Assembly (NCBI RefSeq): GCF_026184235.1
Contig: NZ_CP110806.1
Location: 3,968,001-4,032,000 of the forward strand
Direction: 5' to 3'
From: Cellulomonas sp. S1-8
Lineage (GTDB): Bacteria > Actinomycetota > Actinomycetes > Actinomycetales > Cellulomonadaceae
DNA length: 64,000 nt
Made by a program: the position numbers and the translations under genes. Numbering within the stretch: position 1 is the stretch's first letter; the number at the start of each line of letters is the position of its first letter. Positions 7,577-15,739 of this stretch are shown piece after piece. The notes below the pieces were generated by a model, which was not told where the DNA came from, did not search any database, and worked only from the letters and a program-made list of their open reading frames with translations.

Positions 7577-9441
7577 GAGGTCACCTCCCGATCGGGGCGT
7601 GCGGAGTAGGCGGAGTGTGCGGGTGCGGCGGGTGCGGGTGCGGCGGGTGCGGGTGCGGAGTGCGCGGGCGCGGACGACGAGGTGGTGGCCCGTCCGGACG
7701 GTGCGAGGGCGAGGGCCGCCGCGTCGTCCTCGAGGTCGGCGACGGCGCGCTGCCGGCTGCCCTCCGCCCGCTTGCGGGCGCGGACCTCGGCCCGCTCCTG
7801 GACCCGGAGCTCGGTGCGCGCGCGGCGCCCCTCGCGCCACGCGGTGATGATGAACCCGCCGAGGATCAGGGTGTTGGTGGCGTTCCAGGCGAGCGCCAGG
7901 GTGACGACGCCCGAGGTCTGCGTCTTCCACAGCGCGACCACGGTGGTCACGAGCAGGAACTGGAAGACCAGCACCTGCGGCAGCATGAACGCGAACGGCG
8001 AGCGGTACGCGCCCTTCTTCCCCGTCACGTGCCACGCCTGCTCGCGGCGCAGGACCGCGTTGATGAGCGCACGCACGTAGATCGGGAACGACACCGACGC
8101 GAGCAGCAGCACCTCCCACCGGAACGACCCGAGCGTGTAGAACGCCAGGAGGATCTGCAGGACGTAGAAGCTGGAGTAGTACAGCGCCCACGTCAGCGGC
8201 GTCGTCGTCAGGTCCATCGGCGAGAGGTCGAAGTAGATGTCCAGCGGCGGGACCAGCAGCAGGAGCAGCGGGGCGATGCCCGTGAGGTAGTGCGTGGCCG
8301 TCACCAGGTACGCGATGCGCTGGTCCATGGTCAGCGTGCGCTTCCGCGAGAGCGGGTTGTGGGTGAGCATGATCTCGAAGCCACCGGTCGCCCAGCGCAG
8401 CTGCTGCTTGGTGTACGCCTCGACGGTCTCGGGGGTGTCCCCGATCGCCAGCGTCATCGGGATGTAGACGGTGCGCCAGCCGCTCTCGTGCAGCATCAGC
8501 GACGTCCACACGTCCTCCGACTTGGAGTCCGTGTAGATCCCACCGATCGAGTCGATGGCCTGGCGACGGTAGATGACGTTCGTGCCGACGCAGAACGCGG
8601 CGTTGAACCGGTTCCGGCCCGGCTGCACGTACTGGTAGAACATCGCCTGCATGTACCCCGCGCCGCGGCTGATGACGTTGTCGTAGTTGCCGTACGTCTG
8701 GGGCGTCTGGACGAACGCGACGTCCTGCCCGGCGAAGAACGGCACGGTCTCGTGCAGGAACCCGGGCAGCGGCACGAAGTCCGCGTCGAGCACCATGAAG
8801 TACTCGCCCGAGGCCAGCGTCAGCGCGTGGTTGATGTTGCCGGCCTTGGCGCCGCCGCTGGACAGGCGGCGCACGTAGCGCGCGCCCAGCTCGGCGGCCA
8901 GGTCGCGGACGTCGTCCGAGCGGCCGTCGTCGAGCACCCAGGTCTGGTGGCGGCCCTGGATCCGCAGCGCGGCGCTCACCGTGCGGCGGATCGTCCCCAG
9001 GTCCTCGCCGTACGTCGTGATGAAGACGTCGGGCGTGACGGGACGGTCGTCGAGGTACATCTGCCAGCGCCACGGCTCGTCCTCGGCACCGTCGCGCAGG
9101 ATCTCGGTCAGGTCGTACAGCCGCTCCTGGGCGTGGTGGAACGCGAAGCCGCGGGGGTCGGACCCGGACGACAGCACCGTCCACATCGCCAGCAGCGCGT
9201 GCGCCACCAGGATCGTCTCGGCCGTGATGACCAGCGCGTACGGCAGCCAGTCCCCGCGGTTCGCGGGGTTCAGCAGGAAGGCGGCGTACACGAGGATGCC
9301 GGCTGCGGCGAGGAGCACCAGCAGCATCAGCGAGGGGCTCTGCGAGGCCTCGCCCTCGGTCCGGCGCGTGCTGCGCGGCCTGCTGCGGGTGTCGTCGGTC
9401 TGTCGTGGTTCGAGGATCAGTCGGTCAAGGGTTGTGGCCAC
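7573..9441 (-). CDS. Processive GT2 beta-glucan synthase (BcsA/CrdS/BgsA-like), copy B
   Basis: 622 residues. Two N-terminal membrane segments, a cytoplasmic GT2 domain with VLDDGRSDD, VLDADF, SKSEDVW and QQLRW (the D, DxD, acidic catalytic and QxxRW motifs of processive synthases), the KAGNINHAL and FVQTPQ segments of the BcsA group, then about four to five membrane segments and an Arg/Ala-rich tail ending in Ala-Pro repeats. No PilZ domain is visible. With a membrane-fusion protein and a GH81 beta-1,3-glucanase in the operon, the likely product is a beta-1,3- or mixed-linkage glucan; Cellulomonas flavigena is known to make a curdlan-like polymer. Roughly 90% identical by eye to copy A over the catalytic part, but the tails differ. 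Confidence 0.9.
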   Translation of the reverse strand: MATTLDRLILEPRQTDDTRSRPRSTRRTEGEASQSPSLMLLVLLAAAGILVYAAFLLNPANRGDWLPYALVITAETILVAHALLAMWTVLSSGSDPRGFAFHHAQERLYDLTEILRDGAEDEPWRWQMYLDDRPVTPDVFITTYGEDLGTIRRTVSAALRIQGRHQTWVLDDGRSDDVRDLAAELGARYVRRLSSGGAKAGNINHALTLASGEYFMVLDADFVPLPGFLHETVPFFAGQDVAFVQTPQTYGNYDNVISRGAGYMQAMFYQYVQPGRNRFNAAFCVGTNVIYRRQAIDSIGGIYTDSKSEDVWTSLMLHESGWRTVYIPMTLAIGDTPETVEAYTKQQLRWATGGFEIMLTHNPLSRKRTLTMDQRIAYLVTATHYLTGIAPLLLLLVPPLDIYFDLSPMDLTTTPLTWALYYSSFYVLQILLAFYTLGSFRWEVLLLASVSFPIYVRALINAVLRREQAWHVTGKKGAYRSPFAFMLPQVLVFQFLLVTTVVALWKTQTSGVVTLALAWNATNTLILGGFIITAWREGRRARTELRVQERAEVRARKRAEGSRQRAVADLEDDAAALALAPSGRATTSSSAPAHSAPAPAAPAPAAPAHSAYSARPDREVTS

Positions 9442-9788
9442 AGTCGCTCCCCAGGGTGCGTCGGCGTCGGCTCGACGGCGACCCCGGGATCGGGGCCGAC
9501 ATCGCGTTTCACGACGGCCTCGTTGGCGCCTGGTACACGGAGGGGCTGGTGGCCGGAAGGTCCGGGCCGGGACGTGCGTGCATCCCTCGTGGATGTCTTC
9601 GACGGTAAGAGCGGAGGGTGCAGACCGCGACCCGAGGCGTGCTGCGCACGCCTCTGAGGGACGTCGTCACCCACCCACGCCCCCCGCCCGCATGCGGGGC
9701 GCAGGACCCCCATCGGGGCCCCCACCTGCGCGGCGACCCGCGCCCGGCACCGGCCCGAGGGCGCATGCGGCGCAAACCGTGCCGTACG
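9442..9788. promoter_or_regulatory. Duplicated leader of GT2 copy B and spacer after copy A
   Basis: 347 bp between the stop of fusion protein A and the start of GT2 B. The part from 9442 to about 9610 is alignable with the region upstream of GT2 A (12299-12460), including TACCGTCGAAGACATCCACG against TAACGTCGAGCACATCCACG on the minus strand. TACCGT (complement of 9602-9607) is in the place of the -10 of copy A, but the -35 of copy A has no equivalent. GC-rich palindromes around 9689-9705 may terminate transcription from copy A. No convincing gene. Confidence 0.5.
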
Positions 9789-10520
9789 TCACGAAAGCAG
9801 CTCCGCGACGTACGTCCGGACCTTCTCGGCGACGGTCGTCACGACGCCGTCGTTGGTCAGGGCGATCTGCGCGACCACCGGGGTCCCCGCGGACACCAGG
9901 CCGTTGGCCGCCCCGTCGACGAGGCTGTCACCGGCGATGCGGACCACCGCCTGCGCCTGGCCGTTGACCGTCGTGACCTCCACGCGCTCGACCGTGCCGG
10001 ACAGGGCGGCGTCGTTGGGCAGCGTGATCGTGACGTCGGCGCCGTCGGCCACCCGCGCGTACTCCTTGGCCGTCAGCGTGTACTCGGCCTGGACGTACAG
10101 GGTCCCGACGCGCTGCACGGTCGCCAGGGTCGCGGACCCGGGCACGAAGGTGCCCCGCTCGGCCGCGACCTGCGTGAGGCGCCCGGCGCCGCTCGCGAGG
10201 ACGACCAGCCGGCCCTGGTCGTCGACCGTGGTGAACTCGGGCGGCTCCGAGACCAGGCCGTTCGCCAGGTCGTAGGTCAGTCCCGCGGAGTCGATGACGA
10301 ACAGCGGCTCGCCCTCGACGACGACGTCGCCCACGTCGACGAGCTGGTCGGCGACCAGACCCGAGTACGGGGTCCCGACGGCGTACGTCTGGGCGAGGAT
10401 CTGCGCGGAGTCGCTGGTGGCGCGACCGCGGGTGTCGTTGAGGTGGAAGGTCGCCAGGGCGGCGACGACGAGCACGAGGATCGTGCCCGCCAGCAGGCGG
10501 ATGCGGCTGGCCCAGGTCAT
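9789..10520 (-). CDS. HlyD-like membrane-fusion protein, copy A
   Basis: 243 residues, the same architecture as copy B: one N-terminal membrane segment and a biotinyl/lipoyl-type hybrid domain. Most differences from copy B are conservative and cluster at the C-terminus (TYVAELLS against SYVDGFGE). It starts in the TGA of GT2 copy A (ATGA). Unlike copy B it is not followed by a GH81 gene; the next gene downstream is GT2 copy B after a 347-bp gap. It probably forms an exporter with the GT2 protein encoded just upstream. Confidence 0.85.
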   Translation of the reverse strand: MTWASRIRLLAGTILVLVVAALATFHLNDTRGRATSDSAQILAQTYAVGTPYSGLVADQLVDVGDVVVEGEPLFVIDSAGLTYDLANGLVSEPPEFTTVDDQGRLVVLASGAGRLTQVAAERGTFVPGSATLATVQRVGTLYVQAEYTLTAKEYARVADGADVTITLPNDAALSGTVERVEVTTVNGQAQAVVRIAGDSLVDGAANGLVSAGTPVVAQIALTNDGVVTTVAEKVRTYVAELLS

Positions 10521-12298
10521 GAGGTGCCTCCGGTCAGCGGGGTGGACGTGTCGGTGGGGGCGGAGCGACGCGGACCGACCTGCTCGAGCTCGAGGAGCGC
10601 GGCGTCGGCCGCGAGGTCGGCCTCGGCACGGGCGTGGCTCTGCTCGGCCCGGCGCTGCGCGCGCTGCTCGGCGCGCGCCCTGCGCCCCTCGCGCCAGGCG
10701 GTGACGATGAAACCGCCGAGGATCAGCGTGTTGGTGGCGTTCCACGCCAGCGCGAGCGTGACGATCCCCGAGCTCTGCGTCTTCCACAGCGCGACGACCG
10801 TCGTCACGAGCAGGAACTGGAAGACCAGCACCTGCGGCAGCATGAACGCGAACGGCGAGCGGTAGGCGCCCTTGCGGCCGGTGACGTGCCAGGCCTGCTC
10901 ACGCCGCAGCAGGGCGTTGACCAGGGCGCGGACGTAGATCGGGAACGACACCGACGCGAGCAGCAGCACCTCCCACCGGAACGACCCGAGCGTGTAGAAC
11001 GCGAGCAGGATCTGCAGGACGTAGAAGCCCGCGTAGTACAGCGCCCACGTCAGCGGGGTGATCGTCAGGTCCATCGGGGACAGGTCGAAGTAGATCTCCA
11101 GCGGGGGCACCAGCAGGAGCAGCAGGGGCGCGATGCCCGTGAGGTAGTGCGTCGCGGTCACGACGTAGGCGATGCGCTGGTCCATCGTGAGGTTGCGCTT
11201 CCGCGACAGCGGGTTGTGGGTGAGCATGATCTCGAAGCCACCGGTCGCCCAGCGCAGCTGCTGCTTGGTGTACGCCTCGACGGTCTCGGGGGTGTCCCCG
11301 ATGGCGAGCGTCGTGGGGATGTAGACCGTGCGCCAGCCGCTCTCGTGCAGCATCAGCGACGTCCACACGTCCTCCGACTTGGAGTCGGTGTAGATGCCTC
11401 CGACGGCGTCGAGCGCGGCCCGGCGGTAGATGACGTTGGTCCCCACGCAGAACGCGGCGTTGAACCGGTTCCGGCCCGGCTGCACGTAGCGGTAGAAGAC
11501 GGCCTGCATGTAGCCCGCACCCCGGCTGATGACCGTGTCGTAGTTGCCGTACGTCTGCGGGGTCTGGACGAACGCGACGTCCGACCCCGCGAAGAACGGG
11601 ACCGTCTCGTGCAGGAAGGCGGGCAGCGGGACGAAGTCCGCGTCGAGGACGACGACGTACTCGCCGCGCGTGAGGGACAGGGCGTGGTTGATGTTGCCGG
11701 CCTTGGCGCCGCCGCTGGACAGGCGGCGCACGTAGCGCGCGCCCAGCTCGGCGGCCAGGTCGCGGACGTCGTCCGAGCGGCCGTCGTCGAGCACCCACGT
11801 CTCGTGCTTGCCCTGGATCCGCAGCGCCGCACTCACGGTGCGCCGGATGGTCTCGAGGTCCTCGCCGTAGGTCGTGATGAAGACGTCGACGGTGACGGGA
11901 CGGTCCTCGAGGTACATCTGCCAGCGCCACGGCTCGTCCTCGGCACCGTCGCGCAGGATCTCGGTCAGGTCGTACAACCGCTCCTGCGCGTGGTGGAACG
12001 CGAAGCCGCGGGGGTTCCACCCCGACGACAGGACCGTCCACATCGCCAGCAGCGCGTGCACCACCAGGATCGTCTCGGCCGTGATGACCAGCGCGTACGG
12101 CAGCCAGTCCCCGCGGTTCGCGGGATTGAGCAGGAACGCCGCGTAGACCACGACGCCGGCGGCCGCCAGCAGCACCAGCAGCATGAGCGACGGGCTCTGG
12201 GACGCCTCGTTCTCGGGCGACCGCATGCGGTGGGGCCGAGATCGGGCGTCGTCGGTCCGTCGCGGCTCGAGGATGAGTCGGTCGAAGGTCGTGGCCAC
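10517..12298 (-). CDS. Processive GT2 beta-glucan synthase (BcsA/CrdS/BgsA-like), copy A
   Basis: 593 residues, tandem paralogue of copy B with the same VLDDGRSDD, VLDADF, SKSEDVW and QQLRW motifs and the same membrane topology. The long Ala-Pro tail of copy B is replaced by a shorter charged tail, and short differences occur in the first 40 residues. ATG start shared with copy B (MATT-DRLILEPR). It is the first gene of its transcription unit and has the longest upstream region. Expected reaction: polymerisation of UDP-glucose to a linear beta-glucan with transport through its own membrane channel. Whether the two copies make the same polymer cannot be told. Confidence 0.9.
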   Translation of the reverse strand: MATTFDRLILEPRRTDDARSRPHRMRSPENEASQSPSLMLLVLLAAAGVVVYAAFLLNPANRGDWLPYALVITAETILVVHALLAMWTVLSSGWNPRGFAFHHAQERLYDLTEILRDGAEDEPWRWQMYLEDRPVTVDVFITTYGEDLETIRRTVSAALRIQGKHETWVLDDGRSDDVRDLAAELGARYVRRLSSGGAKAGNINHALSLTRGEYVVVLDADFVPLPAFLHETVPFFAGSDVAFVQTPQTYGNYDTVISRGAGYMQAVFYRYVQPGRNRFNAAFCVGTNVIYRRAALDAVGGIYTDSKSEDVWTSLMLHESGWRTVYIPTTLAIGDTPETVEAYTKQQLRWATGGFEIMLTHNPLSRKRNLTMDQRIAYVVTATHYLTGIAPLLLLLVPPLEIYFDLSPMDLTITPLTWALYYAGFYVLQILLAFYTLGSFRWEVLLLASVSFPIYVRALVNALLRREQAWHVTGRKGAYRSPFAFMLPQVLVFQFLLVTTVVALWKTQSSGIVTLALAWNATNTLILGGFIVTAWREGRRARAEQRAQRRAEQSHARAEADLAADAALLELEQVGPRRSAPTDTSTPLTGGTS

Positions 12299-12452
12299 GG
12301 TAGCCCCCCATGTCGTCGTCGGGTGCGACGACGACCCCTGGAAGCGAGGTCGGCGTCACGTTCGCGACGGCCCCGTTGGCGTCCGGTGCACGGGGGGCGA
12401 CGGGCCGGAGAGGTCCGGACCTGCGGTGCTGTCGTCCCCGTGGATGTGCTCG

Positions 12453-12482
12453 ACGTTAGGAGGCGATGCGCCGGGGTGTCAC
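12453..12482 (-). promoter_or_regulatory. Putative promoter of GT2 copy A
   Basis: On the minus strand GTGACA (complement of 12477-12482) and TAACGT (complement of 12453-12458) are separated by 18 bp and match the -35 TTGACA and -10 TANNNT consensus. Transcription would start near 12446 and leave a leader of about 150 nt, the part conserved in the duplicated copy. Confidence 0.4.
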
Positions 12483-12529
12483 CGTGACGGAACCCACCAG
12501 ATGCTCCCAAAATCGGTTCGACGGCCCAC

Positions 12530-12543
12530 TGGAAACGTTCCCA
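12530..12543. promoter_or_regulatory. LacI-family-like operator upstream of GT2 copy A
   Basis: TGGAAACGTTCCCA is a 14-bp near-perfect palindrome (one mismatched pair) and matches 11 of 14 positions of the CebR-type box TGGGAGCGCTCCCA known from cellulose- and cellobiose-responsive actinobacterial genes. It lies about 50 bp upstream of the putative -35. A regulatory role is inferred from form only. Confidence 0.3.
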
Positions 12544-12605
12544 CCTGCGCCGATGTCCCCAGATGACGGGCGTGTGAACATTCCGCCGAGACCTGTTCGT
12601 CCCAG

Positions 12606-12619
12606 CATTCGGACATTTG
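12606..12619. promoter_or_regulatory. 14-bp sequence shared with the second polysaccharide operon
   Basis: CATTCGGACATTTG here is identical to 58331-58344 upstream of the hyaluronan-synthase-like operon, in the same orientation relative to the genes downstream. A second CATTCGG lies at 12624-12630. The surrounding 12480-12680 is richer in A+T than the rest of the window, as expected for a control region. It could be a common operator. Confidence 0.35.
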
Positions 12620-12683
12620 CGCTCATTCGGCGCACCCCGAACGCCGACATCACCCGGATGGAGGATGGCGCTCGGGGCGATCG

Positions 12684-13634
12684 TCAGGGTGTGTTCAGGT
12701 GCGGGACGACCTGCTCGGCGACGAGCTGCAGGTGCTCGAGGTCCGCAAGGTCCAGCGTCTGGAGGTAGACGCGCTGCACGCCCTGCGCTGCCAACCACGT
12801 CAGCCGCTCGACCGCCTCGTCCGGCGTCCCCGCGATCCCGTGCTCCCGCAGCTCCGGCACCTCGCGCCCGATGGCCCGCGCCCGGCGCGCCAGCTCCGCC
12901 TCGTCGCGACCCACGCACAGCACGAGCGCGACGGACTGCACCAGCGTGCCCGGGTCCCGCCCGACCTCGACGCACGCCTCACGGATGCGCCCGATCCGGC
13001 CCGGCACCGACGCGATCTCGGGGAACGACTGGTTGTACTCGGCCCCGAACCGCGCGGCCAGGTTCGGGGTGCGCGTCGGGCCACCGCCGCCCACGATGAC
13101 CGGCACGCCCGCGCGCGACGGGTCCAGCGGCGACCGCTGCACCGGCTTGGGCAGCGCCGGGGAGTCCGTCAACGTGTAGTGCTCCCCCGCGTGCTGGAAC
13201 AGCTCCCCCACCGGCGTGCCCCACAGGCCCGTGACGATCTCGAGCTGCTCGGTCAGCAGGCCGAAGCGCTTGGCCGGGAACGGGATGCCGTACGCCGCGT
13301 GCTCCGCCGCGAACCACCCCGCGCCCAGCCCCAGCTCGACCCGCCCACCGGACATCTGGTCGACCTGCGCGACCTGGATCGCCAGCACGCCGGGGTGCCG
13401 GAACGTCGCCGACGACACCAGCGTGCCCAGCCGGATCCGGCTCGTCTCCCGGGCCAGCCCGGCGAGCGTCGTCCACGCGTCCGTCGGGCCGGGCAGCCCG
13501 TCCACGCCCATCGCGAGGTAGTGGTCAGAGCGGAAGAAGGCGTCGAAGCCGAGGTCCTCGGTCGCGCGCGCGACCGCGAGGACGTCGTCGTACGTGGCAC
13601 CCTGCTGGGGCTCGGTGAAGATGCGCAGATCCAT
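12684..13634 (-). CDS. LLM-class F420-dependent oxidoreductase
   Basis: 316-residue protein of the bacterial luciferase-like monooxygenase superfamily. Features: MDLRIFTEPQ start, GFDAFFRSDHY, RIRLGTLVSSATFRHP, the GGRVELGLGAGW segment conserved in F420-binding members, and the VPVIVGGGG segment. Such enzymes use reduced F420 (some use FMN) to reduce or oxidise small molecules; the substrate is unknown. Monocistronic; the start at 13634 is divergent from the small gene at 13725. A longer reading frame upstream of this ATG is low-complexity and not used. Confidence 0.9.
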   Translation of the reverse strand: MDLRIFTEPQQGATYDDVLAVARATEDLGFDAFFRSDHYLAMGVDGLPGPTDAWTTLAGLARETSRIRLGTLVSSATFRHPGVLAIQVAQVDQMSGGRVELGLGAGWFAAEHAAYGIPFPAKRFGLLTEQLEIVTGLWGTPVGELFQHAGEHYTLTDSPALPKPVQRSPLDPSRAGVPVIVGGGGPTRTPNLAARFGAEYNQSFPEIASVPGRIGRIREACVEVGRDPGTLVQSVALVLCVGRDEAELARRARAIGREVPELREHGIAGTPDEAVERLTWLAAQGVQRVYLQTLDLADLEHLQLVAEQVVPHLNTP

Positions 13635-13724
13635 GCCCGTCAGCCTCGCACGCCGCTGCCCGGCGGGCGCGCACCCGGACGCGTCATCGCGCCGTGGGCA
13701 GCCGACCGGCGGTACGGTCGGCCG

Positions 13725-13928
13725 GTGCGCTGGTCGAAGCCCGGCCGGGGCCTGCGGGCCGTCCGGTGGTCGTCGCTGCTGCTCGTCGTCGGCTGCGGCG
13801 TGCTCACCCTCGTCTGCGTCGCCGCCGCCCTGCGCGGCCGACCCGTGGCCCTCGTCCCCGGGCTCGTCGCCGCCGCGATCGGCCTGCGCGAGGTGCGCCA
13901 CCTGCGCCGTGCGGGGCGCACACCCTGA
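13725..13928 (+). CDS. Small hypothetical membrane protein
   Basis: 67 residues from GTG at 13725: a short basic N-terminus, two hydrophobic segments (about 17-36 and 43-55) and a basic C-terminus. No family recognised. It lies in a 370-bp gap between the divergent F420 oxidoreductase and DUF1684 genes. Codon third positions are strongly G/C as in real genes here. No clear ribosome-binding site, so the start is uncertain. Confidence 0.5.
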   Translation: MRWSKPGRGLRAVRWSSLLLVVGCGVLTLVCVAAALRGRPVALVPGLVAAAIGLREVRHLRRAGRTP

Positions 13929-14007
13929 CGGGTGATCGACCGGCGGGATCAACCCCCGCGCCACCGCTCGACATGCGCTCCGGCCCTGGTCTTGGGACGG
14001 TGGTCGC

Positions 14008-14649
14008 GTGCACGCCGCCACCCCGCTCACCGCCGCGCTGGAGGTCGCCGACTGGCGACGGCGCACCTCCGAGACGTACGCGCGGGTGCGCGCCCTGGCC
14101 GCGGACGACCCGGCCGCCGCGCACGCCGTGTGGGTGCAGCAGCGCGACGAGCTGTTCGCCTACCACCCGGCCTCCCCGCTGACGCCCGACGCCCGCGCCG
14201 ACTTCGTCGGTCTCGACGTCGCCCCCTACGACCCGCGCTACCGGTTCGAGGTCGGCGTCGACCCCGCCGGCCAGCAGCGCCTCGACATGGCGACCGGGAC
14301 GGACGGCGTCGTCGGGTTCGACCGCGTGGGGACGCTCACCCTGGGCGACCTCGGGACCCTGACGCTGTGGTCCCTGCGCGGCTACGGCGGCGGGCTGTTC
14401 CTGCCCGTGCGGGACGCGCTCGCGGGGCGCATGACGTTCGGCGGCGGCCGCTACCTGCTCGACACCATCAAGGGAGCCGACCTGGGGTCGGACCGCGTCG
14501 GCCGGCTCGTCCTGGACCTCAACTTCGCGTACAACCCGTCGTGCGCGTACGACCCCGCGTGGGCGTGCCCGCTCGCGACGCGCGCCAACACCCTGTCGGG
14601 CGAGGTCCCGGTCGGCGAACAGGCCCCACCCCTCCCCGCCACTGGGTGA
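14008..14649 (+). CDS. DUF1684 family protein
   Basis: 213 residues from GTG. Matches the DUF1684 pattern: an N-terminal W-R-R-x-R-like helix, a hydrophobic beta-rich middle, FGGGRYLLDTIKG, and the signature DLNFAYNPSCAYDPAWACPL at about 170-190, near the C-terminus. The family is common in actinobacteria and Bacteroidetes and has no established biochemical role; the conserved Cys pair and polar residues suggest ligand binding. Convergent with the Nei glycosylase gene, 15 bp apart. Confidence 0.85.
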   Translation: MHAATPLTAALEVADWRRRTSETYARVRALAADDPAAAHAVWVQQRDELFAYHPASPLTPDARADFVGLDVAPYDPRYRFEVGVDPAGQQRLDMATGTDGVVGFDRVGTLTLGDLGTLTLWSLRGYGGGLFLPVRDALAGRMTFGGGRYLLDTIKGADLGSDRVGRLVLDLNFAYNPSCAYDPAWACPLATRANTLSGEVPVGEQAPPLPATG

Positions 14650-14664
14650 GCGGCGGCGGGTGGG

Positions 14665-15642
14665 TCAGCGTTGGCAGGTGGGGCAGCGGTAGAGCTTGCG
14701 GGTCGCCATCTCCTCCACCACGACGGGCGTGCCGCAGACCCGGCACGGCAGGCCGGCGCGCCCGTACACCCAGTGCCGCAGGGTCGGGTCGTGGCGGGCG
14801 GCCTCGCGGCCCGCTGCGTCCAGGTCCTCGCGCGTGAGGATGAGGCCGTCGCGGATGCCGTCCGCGAGCAGCCCCACCCAGTCCTGCCAGATCGCCCGCA
14901 CCGTCTCCCCCGGCACGCGCCGCCCCGGCGTCCACGGGTCCAGCCGCGCCCGGAACAGCAGCTCGGCGCGGTAGATGTTGCCGATCCCCGCGACGACGGC
15001 CTGGTCCATGAGCAGCTGCCCCACGGCCACGCCGCGGCGCGTCACGCGGTCGACGACCACGTCGCCCGCGGCGTCGACGTCGTCGACCGTCTGCGGGTCG
15101 GGCCCGAGCCGGTCGCGGACCAGCGCCGCCTCGTCGGCCGTGAGCACCTCGCAGGCCGTCGGGCCGCGCAGGTCGGCGACGACCGACCCCGAGTCCAGCC
15201 GCACGCGCACCTGACCCACGGGCGGCGGCGGCCACGTCGGACCACCCAGCCGGCCGCGCCCAGGTGCGTCGACGGTGCTCACGACCTCGCCCTCCCCCAT
15301 CCGCAGGCGCCGCGTCGACGGCGGCGGGTCCGTCACGGAGCCCGGGCGCACGCGCGGCGCACCCAGGCTGCCGCGCACCCGCTCGCCGTCGCCCAGCGGG
15401 CTGACGTCGCCGTACAGGTCCCACGCGCCGTACAGGCCCAGGTGCACGCGCAGGACGTCGGCGGTGTCGAACGTGCAGAACAGCTGCTTGCCGACGGCCG
15501 TCGCGCTCGTCATCGTCCGCCCGTCGAGGCGCGCGGCCCCCGCGGCGAAGCGCCCCTGGGGCGAGCTCACGGCCAGCGACCGCCCGACGAGGTCGAGCGC
15601 CAGCTGCCGGGCGACGCGGTGGACGGTATGACCCTCGGGCAC
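14665..15642 (-). CDS. Fpg/Nei-family DNA glycosylase (Nei2-like)
   Basis: 325-residue base-excision repair enzyme that removes oxidised bases and nicks the abasic site. The mature N-terminus PEGHTVHR supplies the catalytic Pro and Glu, which fixes GTG at 15642 as the start. The helix-two-turn-helix region (DQAVVAGIGNIYRAELLFRA) and a C-terminal zinc finger with CxxC...CxxC (CRVCGTP and CPTCQR) are intact. The central part is longer than E. coli Nei, with a Pro-rich insert around residues 100-150, as in some actinobacterial Nei2 proteins. Confidence 0.93.
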   Translation of the reverse strand: MPEGHTVHRVARQLALDLVGRSLAVSSPQGRFAAGAARLDGRTMTSATAVGKQLFCTFDTADVLRVHLGLYGAWDLYGDVSPLGDGERVRGSLGAPRVRPGSVTDPPPSTRRLRMGEGEVVSTVDAPGRGRLGGPTWPPPPVGQVRVRLDSGSVVADLRGPTACEVLTADEAALVRDRLGPDPQTVDDVDAAGDVVVDRVTRRGVAVGQLLMDQAVVAGIGNIYRAELLFRARLDPWTPGRRVPGETVRAIWQDWVGLLADGIRDGLILTREDLDAAGREAARHDPTLRHWVYGRAGLPCRVCGTPVVVEEMATRKLYRCPTCQR

Positions 15643-15739
15643 GGCGACCACCCTAGGTGCCGTTGACCGGCCCGGCGATCGGCGCGACGATGCCTGGCGT
15701 GCGCCACCGGCGACCATGCGTTCCGACCGCGGAGGACCG

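Noticed and set aside
7615..9657. Frame starting with a Cys-Gly repeat (MCGCGGCGC)
   Set aside because: Antisense shadow of the Ala-Pro-rich tail of GT2 copy B; the Cys-Gly run is the complement of its repeats, not a metallothionein.
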